This document shows, one piece after another, positions 8,151-18,108 of a stretch of 64,000 bases of DNA. The notes beneath the pieces are model-generated. The model worked only from the letters and a program-made list of their open reading frames with translations. It searched no databases and had not been told where the DNA came from. Location: positions 3,144,001 to 3,208,000 of the forward strand of contig NZ_CP035733.1 in the NCBI RefSeq assembly GCF_009768975.1, written 5' to 3'. Within the stretch, counting starts at the first letter, position 1. Every line of letters starts with the position of its first letter. Position numbers and translations under genes: made by a program. Source of the DNA: Sphingorhabdus lacus (GTDB lineage Bacteria; Pseudomonadota; Alphaproteobacteria; Sphingomonadales; Sphingomonadaceae).

Positions 8151-8692
8151 TCGTCCTCGGGTCCCAGTTCGGCGTCGAGGTCGCGGGGGCGGATGAAGTG
8201 GGTCAGCTTCCCGCATTTGCGGTCGATATCGGCCCAGCTATCGATGTCGAGTTCCATACGCGCAATCGCGGCGGTGGGGTATTTTTCCCACACCAGATCG
8301 CGCAAGGGCGAGCTGCCGTCATCAGGGACGATGTCGAAGACCAGATCTTCCATCCCCGGATTATGCCCGACCATCAGCACATCCTTATAGTCGTCGGACT
8401 GGTCGCGCAGCACGTCCATCAGTGTGGCGGACGAGGCGAGGTAGATCCGCCGGTCCCATGTCGCGTCAATGCGCTCGCCCGTGCCTTTGACAAACTGGTC
8501 GATGGTATCGATGACGCGGACGGCAGGGCTGGCGACGACATGGTCGAATGTCAGGCCGTTTTCCTTGACCCATTTGCCCATGGTCACCGCCGCCTTTTCA
8601 CCGCGCTTGTTCAGCGGTCGGTCGAAATCGCGCGGGATCGTATCGTCCCAGCTCGATTTGGCATGGCGGAACAGGGTCAGGGTCAGCGTCAA
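8147..8692 (-). CDS. Histidine phosphatase family protein (SixA-like)
   Basis: 181 aa. The RH-motif is FRHAKSSW near the N-terminus and VGHNPGMEDL supplies the second catalytic histidine, the pattern of phosphohistidine phosphatase SixA. It begins with TTG at 8692, overlapping the helicase stop (TTGA). No better start is visible because the RH motif is only nine residues in. Overlaps at both ends make it the middle gene of a tightly coupled operon. Confidence 0.85.
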   Translation of the reverse strand: MTLTLTLFRHAKSSWDDTIPRDFDRPLNKRGEKAAVTMGKWVKENGLTFDHVVASPAVRVIDTIDQFVKGTGERIDATWDRRIYLASSATLMDVLRDQSDDYKDVLMVGHNPGMEDLVFDIVPDDGSSPLRDLVWEKYPTAAIARMELDIDSWADIDRKCGKLTHFIRPRDLDAELGPEDE

Positions 8693-11439
8693 ATCGGATT
8701 ACCTTCTTGCAGGGTGTTTGCATCGTCCTGCCGGATATTTGTTACGGGGGAAAGACCTGATTTTATTGCCGCCACCGCCTGTTCCAATGTGACGCGCCTT
8801 ATGCTGGTTCCCGCCGGAAAGGCGGTGAGCAACCGCGACGGCACGGCCGACGACAGAAGCACGAAATGCCCCTTGTCCCCCGCGCTGCGGATCAGCCGGC
8901 CAAAGGCCTGCGCAAGCTTTGCGCGGATGATGCGGTCGTCATAATCGGTGCCACCATAGGACAGCCGCCGCGCGCGGTGCAAAATGTCGGGGCGGGGCCA
9001 GGGGACCTGCTCCATCACCACCAGACGCAGCGATGCGCCGGGGACGTCCACGCCGTCGCGCAAGGCATCGGTGCCCAGCAGGCTTGCGTGCGGATCGTCG
9101 CGGAAAATATCGACAAGCGTGCCGGTGTCGATGGGGTCGATATGCTGCGCATAAAGCGGCAGGCCATCGCGCGCCAGCCGGTCGGCAATCCGCGCATAGG
9201 TTGACCGCAGCCGCCGGATCGCGGTGAACAGGCCGAGCGCACCGCCCCCCGAAGCCCCGATCAGCGCGGCATAGGCCCCCGCCAGCGCCGCCATATCCCC
9301 GCGCTTGATATCGGTGACGATCAACACCTCGGCCTGCGCGGCATAGTCAAAGGGGCTGGTTGCGCTAAAATGTTCGGCCGCGTGGTCCAGATGCACCGCG
9401 CCGGTCCGCGCCTCGGCATTGGCCCAGTCGCCGCCGCTGCGTAAAGTGGCCGAGGTCGCGAGCACCCCGTGGCTGGGCTTCAGGACAATTTCGGCCACCG
9501 GCTTCATCGGGTCGAGCCAATGGCGATGCATCCCGATATCCATGTCGCGCCCTTCAAAACGATCGATGGCCAGCCAGTCGACAAAGTCCGCATCGACAGG
9601 GCCGACCGCCCGCGCCAGCATCGAAATCCACGCCCGCACGGTATCGATGCGCCAGCCGAGGCTCGCCATCGCACCTTCGACCCGCGCCCGCGCGCCGCCG
9701 TCCAGCCAGTCGGGCGGATCGGTAATCATCGACTCCAGCCGCGCACCCAGCAAGGTCAGTGGGCGGGCCAGCGTCTCCAGCGCAACCTGCGTATCGGCAA
9801 CCGCATCGACCACCGCAGGGGGTGGATCGGCCAGTTCGGTTTCCAGGCCATAGCCGCTTTCGGCCAGATTGCTTTCGTCGCGCGCGAACACCATGGTCCT
9901 TATCGCGTGCAACAGCCGCTCGACCGGCCCCGAAGGCACCCCTTCGGCAACGCGGCCCAGCCAGCCATCGCCGGGCAGGGCTTCGGCCGCGATGCGCGCC
10001 ATTTCGATCGCGAGGCCGCCTTCTTCGTCATAGGATGCGACATCGGCCAGCCGCGCCGCCAACCCGCGCCTGCGTCCCCGCGCCTTGCCTTCCGGCCCGA
10101 TGACCCAGCGGCGCATTTCGACCGTTTCCTGTCCGGTCAACGCGGCGGCGAACATCGAATCGGCGGCGTCGAACAGATGATGTCCTTCGTCAAAAATGAT
10201 CCGGGTCGGGCGGCTGACCTCGTCGCGGCCGCGTGCGGCGTTGACCATCATCAGCGCGTGGTTGGCGATGACGATATCCGCCTGCACCGAGGCGCGCGCC
10301 GCCCGTTCGATGAAGCATTTCTTGTAATGCGGGCATCCGGCATAAATGCACTCGCCCCGCCGGTCGGTCAGTGCGGTCGATCCGTTACGGCGGAACAGCG
10401 TGGGCAACCAGCCGGGCAAATCCCCGCCGATCATATCGCCGTCGCTGCTATAGGCGGCCCAGCGCGCCACCAGATGCGCCAATGTCGCCGCCCGTCCGGC
10501 AAAGCCGCCTTGCAAGGCATCCTCAAGATTTAGCAGGCAGAGATAATTTTCGCGGCCCTTGCGGACCACGACCTTCTGTTTGAAGCTTTCGGGGTCGGGA
10601 TAGATCCGCCGCGCCTCGCGCACCAATTGCCGTTGCAGCGCCTTGGTAAAGGTCGAAATCCACACCGCGCCGTCGGCATTGCGTGCCCAGAGCGATGCAG
10701 GCGCGAGATAGCCGAGCGTCTTGCCGATCCCGGTTCCCGCCTCTGCCAGCACCATATTGGGTTCGCCCTTGCGCGCGCGGGGCGCAAAGATGCGCGCGGC
10801 GGCCTGCGCAAAGTCGCGCTGTCCCTGCCGTGTTTCGGCACCGTTGCCGACGAGGGATGCGAGTTGTGCCTGTACCGCATCGGGGTTTAACGTCACCACC
10901 CGCGGGGGGGTGCGCGGGGCGGCTTCCTCCCATTCGGGCAGCCGCGCGAACAGCCAGCGTTCGGGCTTTTCGGGTTTGGCGAGATGACGCAGCACGATAT
11001 TTGCCCAAGGCCAGCGCACCCGCATCAACGCCTGCGCACTGTCCCACGCCCCCTCGCGTTCGGGCCATGCGGGGTCAGCCAATGTGGCCAAAAGTTTTTC
11101 GGTAGCGGTAAGGAGGAGGTGTGGCACCTTCTGGTCGCTCCACACCCCATCCTCAGCGTCCGCCTTTATACCCAAAACCGTCGCCAGCCCCTTGGCCGTC
11201 GGCACGACAAAACGCGCCGGATGCACAAAGGCGAACAGTTCCAGCACATCCAGACCCGACAATTCCGCATAGCCCAGACGCTGCGCCACCAAGGGCGCGT
11301 TGAGCATGACAATCGGCGTCTCCGCCGCCCGCCCCACAGCCTCGCCCTTGCCCACGGTGCGCACCTGCCCGTCGGGAGTGGCCATCCAGATACCGGCATG
11401 GCTTGCATGCAGCGCTGGAAAGGTTAGGGGAGATTGCAT
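8689..11439 (-). CDS. ATP-dependent DNA helicase, DinG/XPD type with Fe-S cluster motif
   Basis: 916 aa from the ATG at 11439. Walker A is EAGTGIGKT near residue 240 and the DEAH-like box is FDEGHH near residue 417. Between them four cysteines (NYLC, then GECIYAGCPHYKKC) form the Fe-S cluster site of the XPD/DinG helicases. The C-terminal helicase motifs include GVDVPG and QAFGRLIRS. The role is probably removal of blocked replication or recombination structures. It is the first gene of the helicase-phosphatase-acetyltransferase operon, divergent from lysK across 39 bp. Confidence 0.9.
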   Translation of the reverse strand: MQSPLTFPALHASHAGIWMATPDGQVRTVGKGEAVGRAAETPIVMLNAPLVAQRLGYAELSGLDVLELFAFVHPARFVVPTAKGLATVLGIKADAEDGVWSDQKVPHLLLTATEKLLATLADPAWPEREGAWDSAQALMRVRWPWANIVLRHLAKPEKPERWLFARLPEWEEAAPRTPPRVVTLNPDAVQAQLASLVGNGAETRQGQRDFAQAAARIFAPRARKGEPNMVLAEAGTGIGKTLGYLAPASLWARNADGAVWISTFTKALQRQLVREARRIYPDPESFKQKVVVRKGRENYLCLLNLEDALQGGFAGRAATLAHLVARWAAYSSDGDMIGGDLPGWLPTLFRRNGSTALTDRRGECIYAGCPHYKKCFIERAARASVQADIVIANHALMMVNAARGRDEVSRPTRIIFDEGHHLFDAADSMFAAALTGQETVEMRRWVIGPEGKARGRRRGLAARLADVASYDEEGGLAIEMARIAAEALPGDGWLGRVAEGVPSGPVERLLHAIRTMVFARDESNLAESGYGLETELADPPPAVVDAVADTQVALETLARPLTLLGARLESMITDPPDWLDGGARARVEGAMASLGWRIDTVRAWISMLARAVGPVDADFVDWLAIDRFEGRDMDIGMHRHWLDPMKPVAEIVLKPSHGVLATSATLRSGGDWANAEARTGAVHLDHAAEHFSATSPFDYAAQAEVLIVTDIKRGDMAALAGAYAALIGASGGGALGLFTAIRRLRSTYARIADRLARDGLPLYAQHIDPIDTGTLVDIFRDDPHASLLGTDALRDGVDVPGASLRLVVMEQVPWPRPDILHRARRLSYGGTDYDDRIIRAKLAQAFGRLIRSAGDKGHFVLLSSAVPSRLLTAFPAGTSIRRVTLEQAVAAIKSGLSPVTNIRQDDANTLQEGNPI

Positions 11440-11478
11440 AAGCGCAAGAGTGGCGCAAACAGAACGAAAGAGCAACAC

Positions 11479-13044
11479 GTGACTGACCTCCGCGAGATCG
11501 CAAGCCAATCCAAAGCATGGCCTTATGAAGAGGCGCGGCGTCTTTTGAAACGCTATCCGCAGGGGAAGCCGGGCGGCGTGCCCTTGGTGTTTGAATGCGG
11601 CTATGGTCCGTCGGGTCTGCCGCATATCGGCACCTTTAACGAGGTGCTGCGCACGACGATGGTGCGCAATGCCTTTGCGACGCTGTCCGATGCACCGACG
11701 CGGTTGATCGAATTTTCGGACGATATGGATGGCTTACGCAAGGTGCCCGACAATGTGCCGAACCAGGCGATGCTGGCCGAACATCTCGGCAAGCCCTTGT
11801 CGCGCATTCCCGATCCGTTCGAAAAGTTCGAAAGTTTCGCGGCGCATAACAATGCGATGCTGCGCGATTTTCTGGACCAATTCGGGTTCGAATATGAATT
11901 TATTTCCTCGTCCAGCAAATATGAAAGCGGTGCCTTTGACGACGCGCTGAAGGGCGTTTTGCGCCATTATCAGGCGATCATGGACATCATGCTGCCGACG
12001 CTGCGCAAGGAACGCGCCGCCACCTATTCGCCGGTCCTTCCGATCAGTGAAAAGAGCGGCATTGTCCTGCAGGTGCCCGTCGAGGTTGTCGATGCCGAGG
12101 CGGGCCTGATCGCCTTTGACGATGAAGGCGAGCGCGTCACGCAATCCATCCTGAGCGGCAAGGCGAAGCTGCAGTGGAAGGTCGACTGGGCGATGCGCTG
12201 GGTTGCGCTCGGTGTCGACTATGAAATGTATGGCAAGGACCTGACCGACAGCGGCGTGCAATCGGGCAAGATCGCCCGCGTGCTTGGCGGTCGCCCGCCC
12301 GAAAGCCTGATCTACGAGATGTTCCTCGATGAAAAGGGCGAGAAGATTTCCAAGTCCAAGGGCAATGGCCTCGCGCTGGAAGACTGGCTGAAATACGGGA
12401 CGGAAAACAGCGTCGCCTTCTACGCCTATCGCGAGCCCAAAAGCGCGAAGCAACTGCATCTGGGTGTCGTGCCAAAGGCGGTGGACGAATATTTCCAGTT
12501 CCGCGCGCAATGGCATGACCAGCCGGTTGAAAAGCGGCTCGGCAATCCGGTGCACCACATCCACAATGGCAATGTGCCGACCGGCCAGCCGCCGGTCACC
12601 TTTGGCCTGTTGCTGAATCTGGTCGGGGTGATGGGTGCTGGTGCGACCGAGGAGCAGGTATGGGCCTATCTCGGCAATTATGCCGAAGGTGCGAGCGCCG
12701 AAAATTCGCCCGAGTTGGCCGAGCTGATCCCGATCGCGCTCGCCTATAACCGCGATTTTGTTGCGCCGACCCTGCACAAGCGCAAGCCGGAGGGCGTGGA
12801 AATCGCCGCCTTGCAGACACTCGACGCGCGGCTGGCGGAACTGCCCGCCGACACAAGCGCAGAGGATATCCAGAATATCGTTTATGAAATCGGCAAGGAA
12901 GGCGGATTTGAAAATCTGCGCGACTGGTTCAAGGCGCTATACGAAACGCTGCTCGGCTCCAGCGCGGGGCCGCGCATGGGCAGCTTCATCGCGCTCTACG
13001 GCATCGCCAACAGCCGCACCCTGATTGCAGAGGCGCTTGCATGA
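11479..13044 (+). CDS. lysK: Lysyl-tRNA synthetase, class I
   Basis: 521 aa. A Rossmann-type class I enzyme, not the common class II LysRS: HIGT replaces HIGH at residues 49-52 and KISKS near residue 289 is the KMSKS loop. The archaeal-type enzyme is normal in alphaproteobacteria. The GTG at 11479 is preferred; the open frame back to 11434 would overlap the divergent helicase start. The stop overlaps the DUF1003 gene (ATGA). Confidence 0.95.
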   Translation: MTDLREIASQSKAWPYEEARRLLKRYPQGKPGGVPLVFECGYGPSGLPHIGTFNEVLRTTMVRNAFATLSDAPTRLIEFSDDMDGLRKVPDNVPNQAMLAEHLGKPLSRIPDPFEKFESFAAHNNAMLRDFLDQFGFEYEFISSSSKYESGAFDDALKGVLRHYQAIMDIMLPTLRKERAATYSPVLPISEKSGIVLQVPVEVVDAEAGLIAFDDEGERVTQSILSGKAKLQWKVDWAMRWVALGVDYEMYGKDLTDSGVQSGKIARVLGGRPPESLIYEMFLDEKGEKISKSKGNGLALEDWLKYGTENSVAFYAYREPKSAKQLHLGVVPKAVDEYFQFRAQWHDQPVEKRLGNPVHHIHNGNVPTGQPPVTFGLLLNLVGVMGAGATEEQVWAYLGNYAEGASAENSPELAELIPIALAYNRDFVAPTLHKRKPEGVEIAALQTLDARLAELPADTSAEDIQNIVYEIGKEGGFENLRDWFKALYETLLGSSAGPRMGSFIALYGIANSRTLIAEALA

Positions 13045-13562
13045 CGACGCCGCGCACGGTCGACGATCTGGCGATGGAGCTGCTTGGCAAATCGAGCGAC
13101 GCGCTGTCGGCGGCGGAACGGCGCGTGCTGGAACGTATCCACAAGCGGGAGACCACGCAGGATATCGGCGTCGTCCACGAAGAAAGCGCGACCTTTGGCG
13201 AGCGTCTGTCGGACCATGTGGCGGCGGTCGGCGGCAGTTGGGGGTTCATCATCGCCTTCACCGTCGTCCTTTTCGGCTGGATGATCCTGAATTCGCAGAT
13301 ATTGAACCGCATGGGGATGGCGTTCGATCCCTATCCCTTCATCTTCCTGAACCTGTTGCTCTCGACACTCGCGGCGGTGCAGGCGCCCATCATCATGATG
13401 AGCCAGAACCGGCAGGCGGCCAAGGACCGCACGGCGGCCGCGCATGATTATGAAGTCAATCTGCGCGCCGAGCTGGAAATCTTGCGGCTGCATGAAAAGG
13501 TCAACCATCTGATCGAACAGGTCGGCACGTTGAACCGGCCGGACGAGGAACAGTCCCGATGA
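13041..13562 (+). CDS. DUF1003 family membrane protein
   Basis: 173 aa. Cytoplasmic N-terminus, two membrane helices (about residues 67-85 and 95-115) joined by a short loop containing the family's PYPFIFLN motif, then IMMSQNRQAAKDR and a coiled-coil C-terminus. Function is unknown in the family. It is coupled by ATGA overlaps to both lysK and corA, which hints at a link with the magnesium channel. Confidence 0.85.
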   Translation: MTTPRTVDDLAMELLGKSSDALSAAERRVLERIHKRETTQDIGVVHEESATFGERLSDHVAAVGGSWGFIIAFTVVLFGWMILNSQILNRMGMAFDPYPFIFLNLLLSTLAAVQAPIIMMSQNRQAAKDRTAAAHDYEVNLRAELEILRLHEKVNHLIEQVGTLNRPDEEQSR

Positions 13563-14527
13563 GCGTGGTCGCCGCCCGGCTGTACCGTGATGGCAAAATC
13601 CTGACCGAGATCGACCTCGCAAAGCCGATCCCCCATGTCGAAAAGCAGGGCGATTTCATCTGGATCGGCCTGCACGAACCCGATGACGGGGCATTGAAAC
13701 GGATACAGGAACATTTCGGGCTGCACCCGCTGGCGGTCGAGGATGCGCTGGACCCCCGCCATTTGCCGAAGATGGAACCCTATGGTGACCATCTGTTTCT
13801 GGTGGCGCGCACGGCACATTTGAAGGGCGAGCGGATTGAATATGGCAATACCGCCATCTTTGTCGGGCGCCAGTTCATCATCACCGTCCGTCATGGCTCG
13901 GACCGGGCGCATACACCTTTGCGCGCGCAGTTGGAGGCGACGCCCTGGTTGTTGAAACATGGTCCCGACTATGTGCTGCACGCCATATTGGATTTCGTTG
14001 TCGACGGCTATTTCCCGGTGGTGGACGAGCTGGAAGAAAAAGTGCTCGCGATGGAGGACCATGCGGTTGAAAGTTTCCTCAACCGATCGGAAACCGCGCG
14101 CCTGTTTACGCTGCGCCGCGAACTGTTCCGATTGCACCGCATTCTTGGCCCGATGGAAGATTTGGCGAGCCAGTTTCTCAACCTCCACCTGCCGCAGATC
14201 GACGTGGATATTCACCCCTATTTCCGGGACCTGCTCGACCATATCCGGCGCGTCATCTACCGCGTCGCGGGTCTGCGCGACACGCTGACCTCGGTCATCG
14301 AAACCAGCGGATTGTTGGAACAGCAACGGCAGGGGGCGATCACGCGACAATTGGCGGCGTGGGCCGCGATTCTGGCGGTGCCGACCGCGATTGCCGGCAT
14401 TTACGGCATGAATTTCGACATCATGCCCGAATTGCGCTGGGAATATGGCTATTATGCCGTGGTCGGCGTGATGGCGACCATCTGCCTCACGCTCTATATC
14501 CGGTTCAGGCGGGCTGGCTGGCTGTAA
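13559..14527 (+). CDS. corA: Magnesium/cobalt transporter CorA
   Basis: 322 aa. A large soluble N-terminal funnel domain, then two C-terminal membrane helices with the signature YGMNF (about residue 280) between them. The loop after GMN (DIMPEL) is acidic as in CorA pores. Starts by ATGA overlap with the DUF1003 gene. The 3' end overlaps the convergent desaturase gene by 23 bp. Confidence 0.95.
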   Translation: MSVVAARLYRDGKILTEIDLAKPIPHVEKQGDFIWIGLHEPDDGALKRIQEHFGLHPLAVEDALDPRHLPKMEPYGDHLFLVARTAHLKGERIEYGNTAIFVGRQFIITVRHGSDRAHTPLRAQLEATPWLLKHGPDYVLHAILDFVVDGYFPVVDELEEKVLAMEDHAVESFLNRSETARLFTLRRELFRLHRILGPMEDLASQFLNLHLPQIDVDIHPYFRDLLDHIRRVIYRVAGLRDTLTSVIETSGLLEQQRQGAITRQLAAWAAILAVPTAIAGIYGMNFDIMPELRWEYGYYAVVGVMATICLTLYIRFRRAGWL

Positions 14528-15563
14528 CCTTGCGCAGGACGGTCCGGTAGTCGGGCTCAATAGTCATCCGGTGATGGTAATTTTCTTCGCCCAGCAAGGC
14601 ATGGGCAAGCGGCAAGCTGTAGCAGGGCACGCCCATGAACAGATGGTGTTCGCTGTGGAAATTCACCCAATAGGGCGCAACGGTGGAGCGTTCGAGCAGC
14701 CCTGCATAAGTGGTGCGCGCATGGGAAAAGGGATCCTCGCTGCCCGTGGTGGTGCACGCATGTTCGGCGATATTGCGCACGCGCAGGAATAGCTGGAACG
14801 TCGATGCCAGTGCGACCAGCCACAGCGCGAAGGGCAACCAGCCCCAGAACAGGAGCGAGACCGCGAGCAACACCGCCTGAACGGTCAAAAAGCGGCCGAC
14901 GGTGCGGGCGGTTGTCTTGGCGCCGTCGATATTCGCCACCGGCGCATCGATGCCTGACCGGCTTTGCAGGTTGAGCATCCGGCCCGCGCTCGTGTCGCGC
15001 TTGGCCGAGGCATCACCGCTTTCACTGCGCCACATTGCCTGAAGTCCGCGCCATGCGGCGGCGAACTGAGCCTTGCGCTGCTTGAAAAAGGTCTGGCCCG
15101 TCAGGTCGCGGATCGCCTTGCGTTGCAGGCTCGCGCGGCTGGTGGGGAAGGGCGCGGACAGCGACAGGTCGGGGTCCTCGGGCTGCTGCGTGAACTTGTG
15201 GTGCGTCAGATGATAGGCCCGATAAGCGTGAAGGTCGCTGCCGGTCGCGGCGCCGGTGAGCCATTGGCCCAGAAAATTGTTCATCTTGCGATCGGGATGG
15301 AGCAGGCCGTGCGCACCTTCGTGCATCAAAATGGCAAGGCCCAATTGGCGACCGCCCAGAACAGCCAGCGCCACCGGTGTTGCGATGAGGCCGGCAATCC
15401 AGCTCCATTGCCATGCTGCCGCTGCGCCAAAAGCGGCGAGTGCCACGACTGCCCATGCATGCACAATCAACCACACCCCGCGCCAGGGCGAGACCGCCGT
15501 GATGCGCATCCATCTTTCCGCACCGAATATCTGGCGGGGATTGGCGGCCTTTACCGCGGGCAT
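14505..15563 (-). CDS. Fatty acid desaturase family protein
   Basis: 352 aa integral membrane protein with the three histidine boxes of the family: HEGAHG, HLTHH and HSEHH, which ligate a di-iron centre. Hydrophobic segments lie on both sides of the boxes. Likely desaturates acyl lipids or a related hydrophobic substrate; the exact substrate cannot be read from sequence. Ends inside the last codons of corA on the other strand. Confidence 0.88.
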   Translation of the reverse strand: MPAVKAANPRQIFGAERWMRITAVSPWRGVWLIVHAWAVVALAAFGAAAAWQWSWIAGLIATPVALAVLGGRQLGLAILMHEGAHGLLHPDRKMNNFLGQWLTGAATGSDLHAYRAYHLTHHKFTQQPEDPDLSLSAPFPTSRASLQRKAIRDLTGQTFFKQRKAQFAAAWRGLQAMWRSESGDASAKRDTSAGRMLNLQSRSGIDAPVANIDGAKTTARTVGRFLTVQAVLLAVSLLFWGWLPFALWLVALASTFQLFLRVRNIAEHACTTTGSEDPFSHARTTYAGLLERSTVAPYWVNFHSEHHLFMGVPCYSLPLAHALLGEENYHHRMTIEPDYRTVLRKVTASQPA

Positions 15564-15623
15564 GGGAACTCTCCTATTCTCATGCGCCGATCATAGCGCA
15601 AAAGCCGGGGGCGTCCAAATCCG

Positions 15624-16517
15624 CTACGTTAATGCGCTCGCGGCAAAGGCGGCCATATCGGCCTGTGCGGCGCGCGATTCGCGGAAGGTGAAGATCGGCC
15701 AGTCGTGCAGCATCCCGGCAAGCTCGCGATAGGCGACGGTGGGATGCTTGGCCTTCAGCGCGCGAGCATCGGTGACCAATATATCATTGCCGCCACCAAA
15801 GGCGAGGATCGGAGGCAGATTGTCCCAGCTGCCAAAGAGCGGGCTGCACCGCATATCGGTGAGCGGCACGTTGCCCGCATAAATGCGTCCGGCATCGGTA
15901 ATGCCGCTGATGGTCAGGATGCCATCGCGCGGCTCGATCTGTGCCTGTTCGGGGTGCGCGGGGTCAAGGTTGAGCCATGGGCAGATCAGGATCAGGGCGC
16001 GTGCCTGCGCACATCCGGTGTCGCGCGCCATTTGCGCAACGGCTGCCGCGAGCCCGCCGCCTGCGGAATCGCCACCCATGACAAACGCCTTGCCGCCTAA
16101 GCCATCGGTATAGGCGCGGGTGAAATCCATCGCCCATTGCGTGGCTTTCTCCGCGTTGCTTTCGGGCGCCAAAGGATACAGCGGCGCGGTCACCGACCAG
16201 CCATGGACCTTTGCCATATGCGCCAGAAAGTCCCAATGCACCGCCGCTGCCGGATATACATAGCCGCCGCCATGCCAGTAGAGAATATGCGCCGTCGGTT
16301 CACGGTCCTTAGGCGCGAGGGTCCATACGGTGCGTCCGGCAAATTCGGTGTGCGCGACATGCACGCTGCCGCGCGCCTTCGCGTCCGGTTCGGGCGTAGG
16401 CTGTGCGCGTGATTTTGCGATATTGGTCTGAAATTGCGGGCCGCCTGTAAACAGCTTGCGGTAAATGCCGGTTGTGCGCAGCACAAAGCCGGTCAGGCTG
16501 GCGATAAAACTCGGCAT
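15624..16517 (-). CDS. Alpha/beta hydrolase (HSL-type esterase/lipase)
   Basis: 297 aa from the ATG at 16517 with GGGAG upstream. YWHGGGYVY is the oxyanion-hole HGGG motif, GDSAGGGLA carries the nucleophilic Ser, and a C-terminal LHDW histidine completes the triad, as in hormone-sensitive-lipase-like esterases. The N-terminal 20 residues are hydrophobic (FIASLTGFVLRTTGIY), possibly membrane associated. Only 10 bp after the next upstream gene, so probably cotranscribed with it. Confidence 0.87.
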   Translation of the reverse strand: MPSFIASLTGFVLRTTGIYRKLFTGGPQFQTNIAKSRAQPTPEPDAKARGSVHVAHTEFAGRTVWTLAPKDREPTAHILYWHGGGYVYPAAAVHWDFLAHMAKVHGWSVTAPLYPLAPESNAEKATQWAMDFTRAYTDGLGGKAFVMGGDSAGGGLAAAVAQMARDTGCAQARALILICPWLNLDPAHPEQAQIEPRDGILTISGITDAGRIYAGNVPLTDMRCSPLFGSWDNLPPILAFGGGNDILVTDARALKAKHPTVAYRELAGMLHDWPIFTFRESRAAQADMAAFAASALT

Positions 16518-16527
16518 TTTACTCTCC

Positions 16528-18063
16528 CTATTTCCCGCTGGTGGCGGGTGCCGGCGTTGCTGCGGCGGCCAGTTGCGCTTCATATTTTTCTTTGATTTCG
16601 GCGAGAAGGGGGATGGCGGGATTGTTCTCGCTCCGGTTGTGCGGATCATTGGCCAGCGGCATCAACGTGCGGTAGGCCCCGCCAAAATTTTCATCGTCCA
16701 TCAATTGCTGCACCACTTGCCAGCGCACGGCCTGGTCATAGGGGGCAAGCTGCAACGCCCGTTCCAGCCCATGAGCCGCGACCTCGCTGATGTCCTTCCC
16801 CGACATCTGCAGGCTACGGTAATAGAAGATGAGCGGGATGGGGTGGTCGGTTTCAATCTTGTTCAGCGCGGTGACGGCGCGGGTCACTTTCTTCCACGCT
16901 GCGTCGGCATTTTCGGCCTTTTCCGCGATCCGGGAGAGCGCATAGATTTTCTGCACATGGGCGTTCACCAGCGTCGGCGCGGCGATCAGCGCCTTGTCGG
17001 CGGCGGCAAGGGCTTCGGTATAATTTCCCGCATCATGTTCCGCCTCTGCCAAGGCGGCGAGGACGGCAGGGTCATCGGGATATTTCGCGGCAACCGCCTG
17101 CGCCTTGGGAAGCAGGACTTTGGCCGATTCTTCATCCACCCCGCGCTTGGATTCCAGAATGATGGGCATCATCGCGCTTTCGGCTTCGCTCATCTTGCGG
17201 ATGGTGATCGGACCGACCGCCAGCTTGTCGGCCGCGATAGGCAGATAACGCATCTTGCCCTTGTTCAGATAGGCTTTCAGTTCCTTGTCCAGCACCTTCA
17301 GATCGCCAAAAGCGGTCTGCGCCGCATCCCACTCGGTTGCGCCATTTGCAAGTGCCGCGCGGTATTTGGTCAGCTGTCCCGGGCGTGTCCCCGACATTTG
17401 GAGATAATGGTAAAGCAGCCAGCTGCGGCCATAAAATTCGTCATAACCTTTGACCTTGCGGGTCTTGTACGTATCGGAATCGAGCAATGCCTCGATAGGA
17501 ACATCAACCGCATAATTGAGCTCTGCCGCGCGGTGATTTGCGGGCAGGCCGATGCCCATGCCGCCATCTTTTTCAAAGCGGACGGTCGAGAAAAATTCGG
17601 CAAAGCCCTCGCTATACCAACGCGGGGTGGCCCATTCGCTGACGCCGTGCATCACATGATGGGCATATTCGTGGAACAGGACCTGTTCGCTCTGCGTGAT
17701 GTTCATGCCATCGCTTTCGACGCGCGAGGCAAATGCGACCGACCCGCCCGCGCGGGGAGAGTAAAAGCCCTGCAGAAAACCGCTCTTGTCGCCGGCGAGT
17801 TTCTGTACCTGACCTGCGCTGCGGACAATGTAGATGGTGACGCGGTTGGAGGGGCTGGGCTTTTCATCCGCCCGTTTCAATATCCCTAACAGGCCGCTGT
17901 GATAGCGTTCGAGCCGTTCGGTAAATTCGCGGACATCCTTTTCCTTCTGGTCCGCGATGACGAGGAAATGGTCGCTGCTGGCTTCATTCCACTCGGCCCG
18001 GGCGGCGGCGGGCAGGATAAATGCCCATAAACAGATTAAACCAACCGCTATCCGAGTCTTCAT
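16528..18063 (-). CDS. Exported zinc peptidase-like protein with TPR-like C-terminus
   Basis: 511 aa with a signal peptide (MKTRIAVGLICLWAFILPAAARA). A gluzincin motif HEYAHH with a downstream EGFAEFFS glutamate predicts a zinc metalloprotease fold near residues 140-175. The C-terminal half is helical and Ala-rich with TPR-like repeats (LAALAEAEHDAGNYTEALAAADKAL). ATG 18063 is chosen; a GTG five codons upstream is also possible. Substrate unknown. Confidence 0.75.
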   Translation of the reverse strand: MKTRIAVGLICLWAFILPAAARAEWNEASSDHFLVIADQKEKDVREFTERLERYHSGLLGILKRADEKPSPSNRVTIYIVRSAGQVQKLAGDKSGFLQGFYSPRAGGSVAFASRVESDGMNITQSEQVLFHEYAHHVMHGVSEWATPRWYSEGFAEFFSTVRFEKDGGMGIGLPANHRAAELNYAVDVPIEALLDSDTYKTRKVKGYDEFYGRSWLLYHYLQMSGTRPGQLTKYRAALANGATEWDAAQTAFGDLKVLDKELKAYLNKGKMRYLPIAADKLAVGPITIRKMSEAESAMMPIILESKRGVDEESAKVLLPKAQAVAAKYPDDPAVLAALAEAEHDAGNYTEALAAADKALIAAPTLVNAHVQKIYALSRIAEKAENADAAWKKVTRAVTALNKIETDHPIPLIFYYRSLQMSGKDISEVAAHGLERALQLAPYDQAVRWQVVQQLMDDENFGGAYRTLMPLANDPHNRSENNPAIPLLAEIKEKYEAQLAAAATPAPATSGK

Positions 18064-18108
18064 AAGGTCCCCCACCACCTTTGCTGTGATGGGGGGAGCT
18101 TATGGCCT

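Noticed and set aside
11734-12777. 347-codon frame opposite lysK
   Set aside because: Shadow of the class I lysyl-tRNA synthetase, which has HIGT and KISKS motifs in the right places.
16465-17889. 474-codon plus-strand frame opposite the exported peptidase
   Set aside because: The minus-strand gene has a signal peptide, the HEYAHH motif and a sensible start; the plus frame has none of these.
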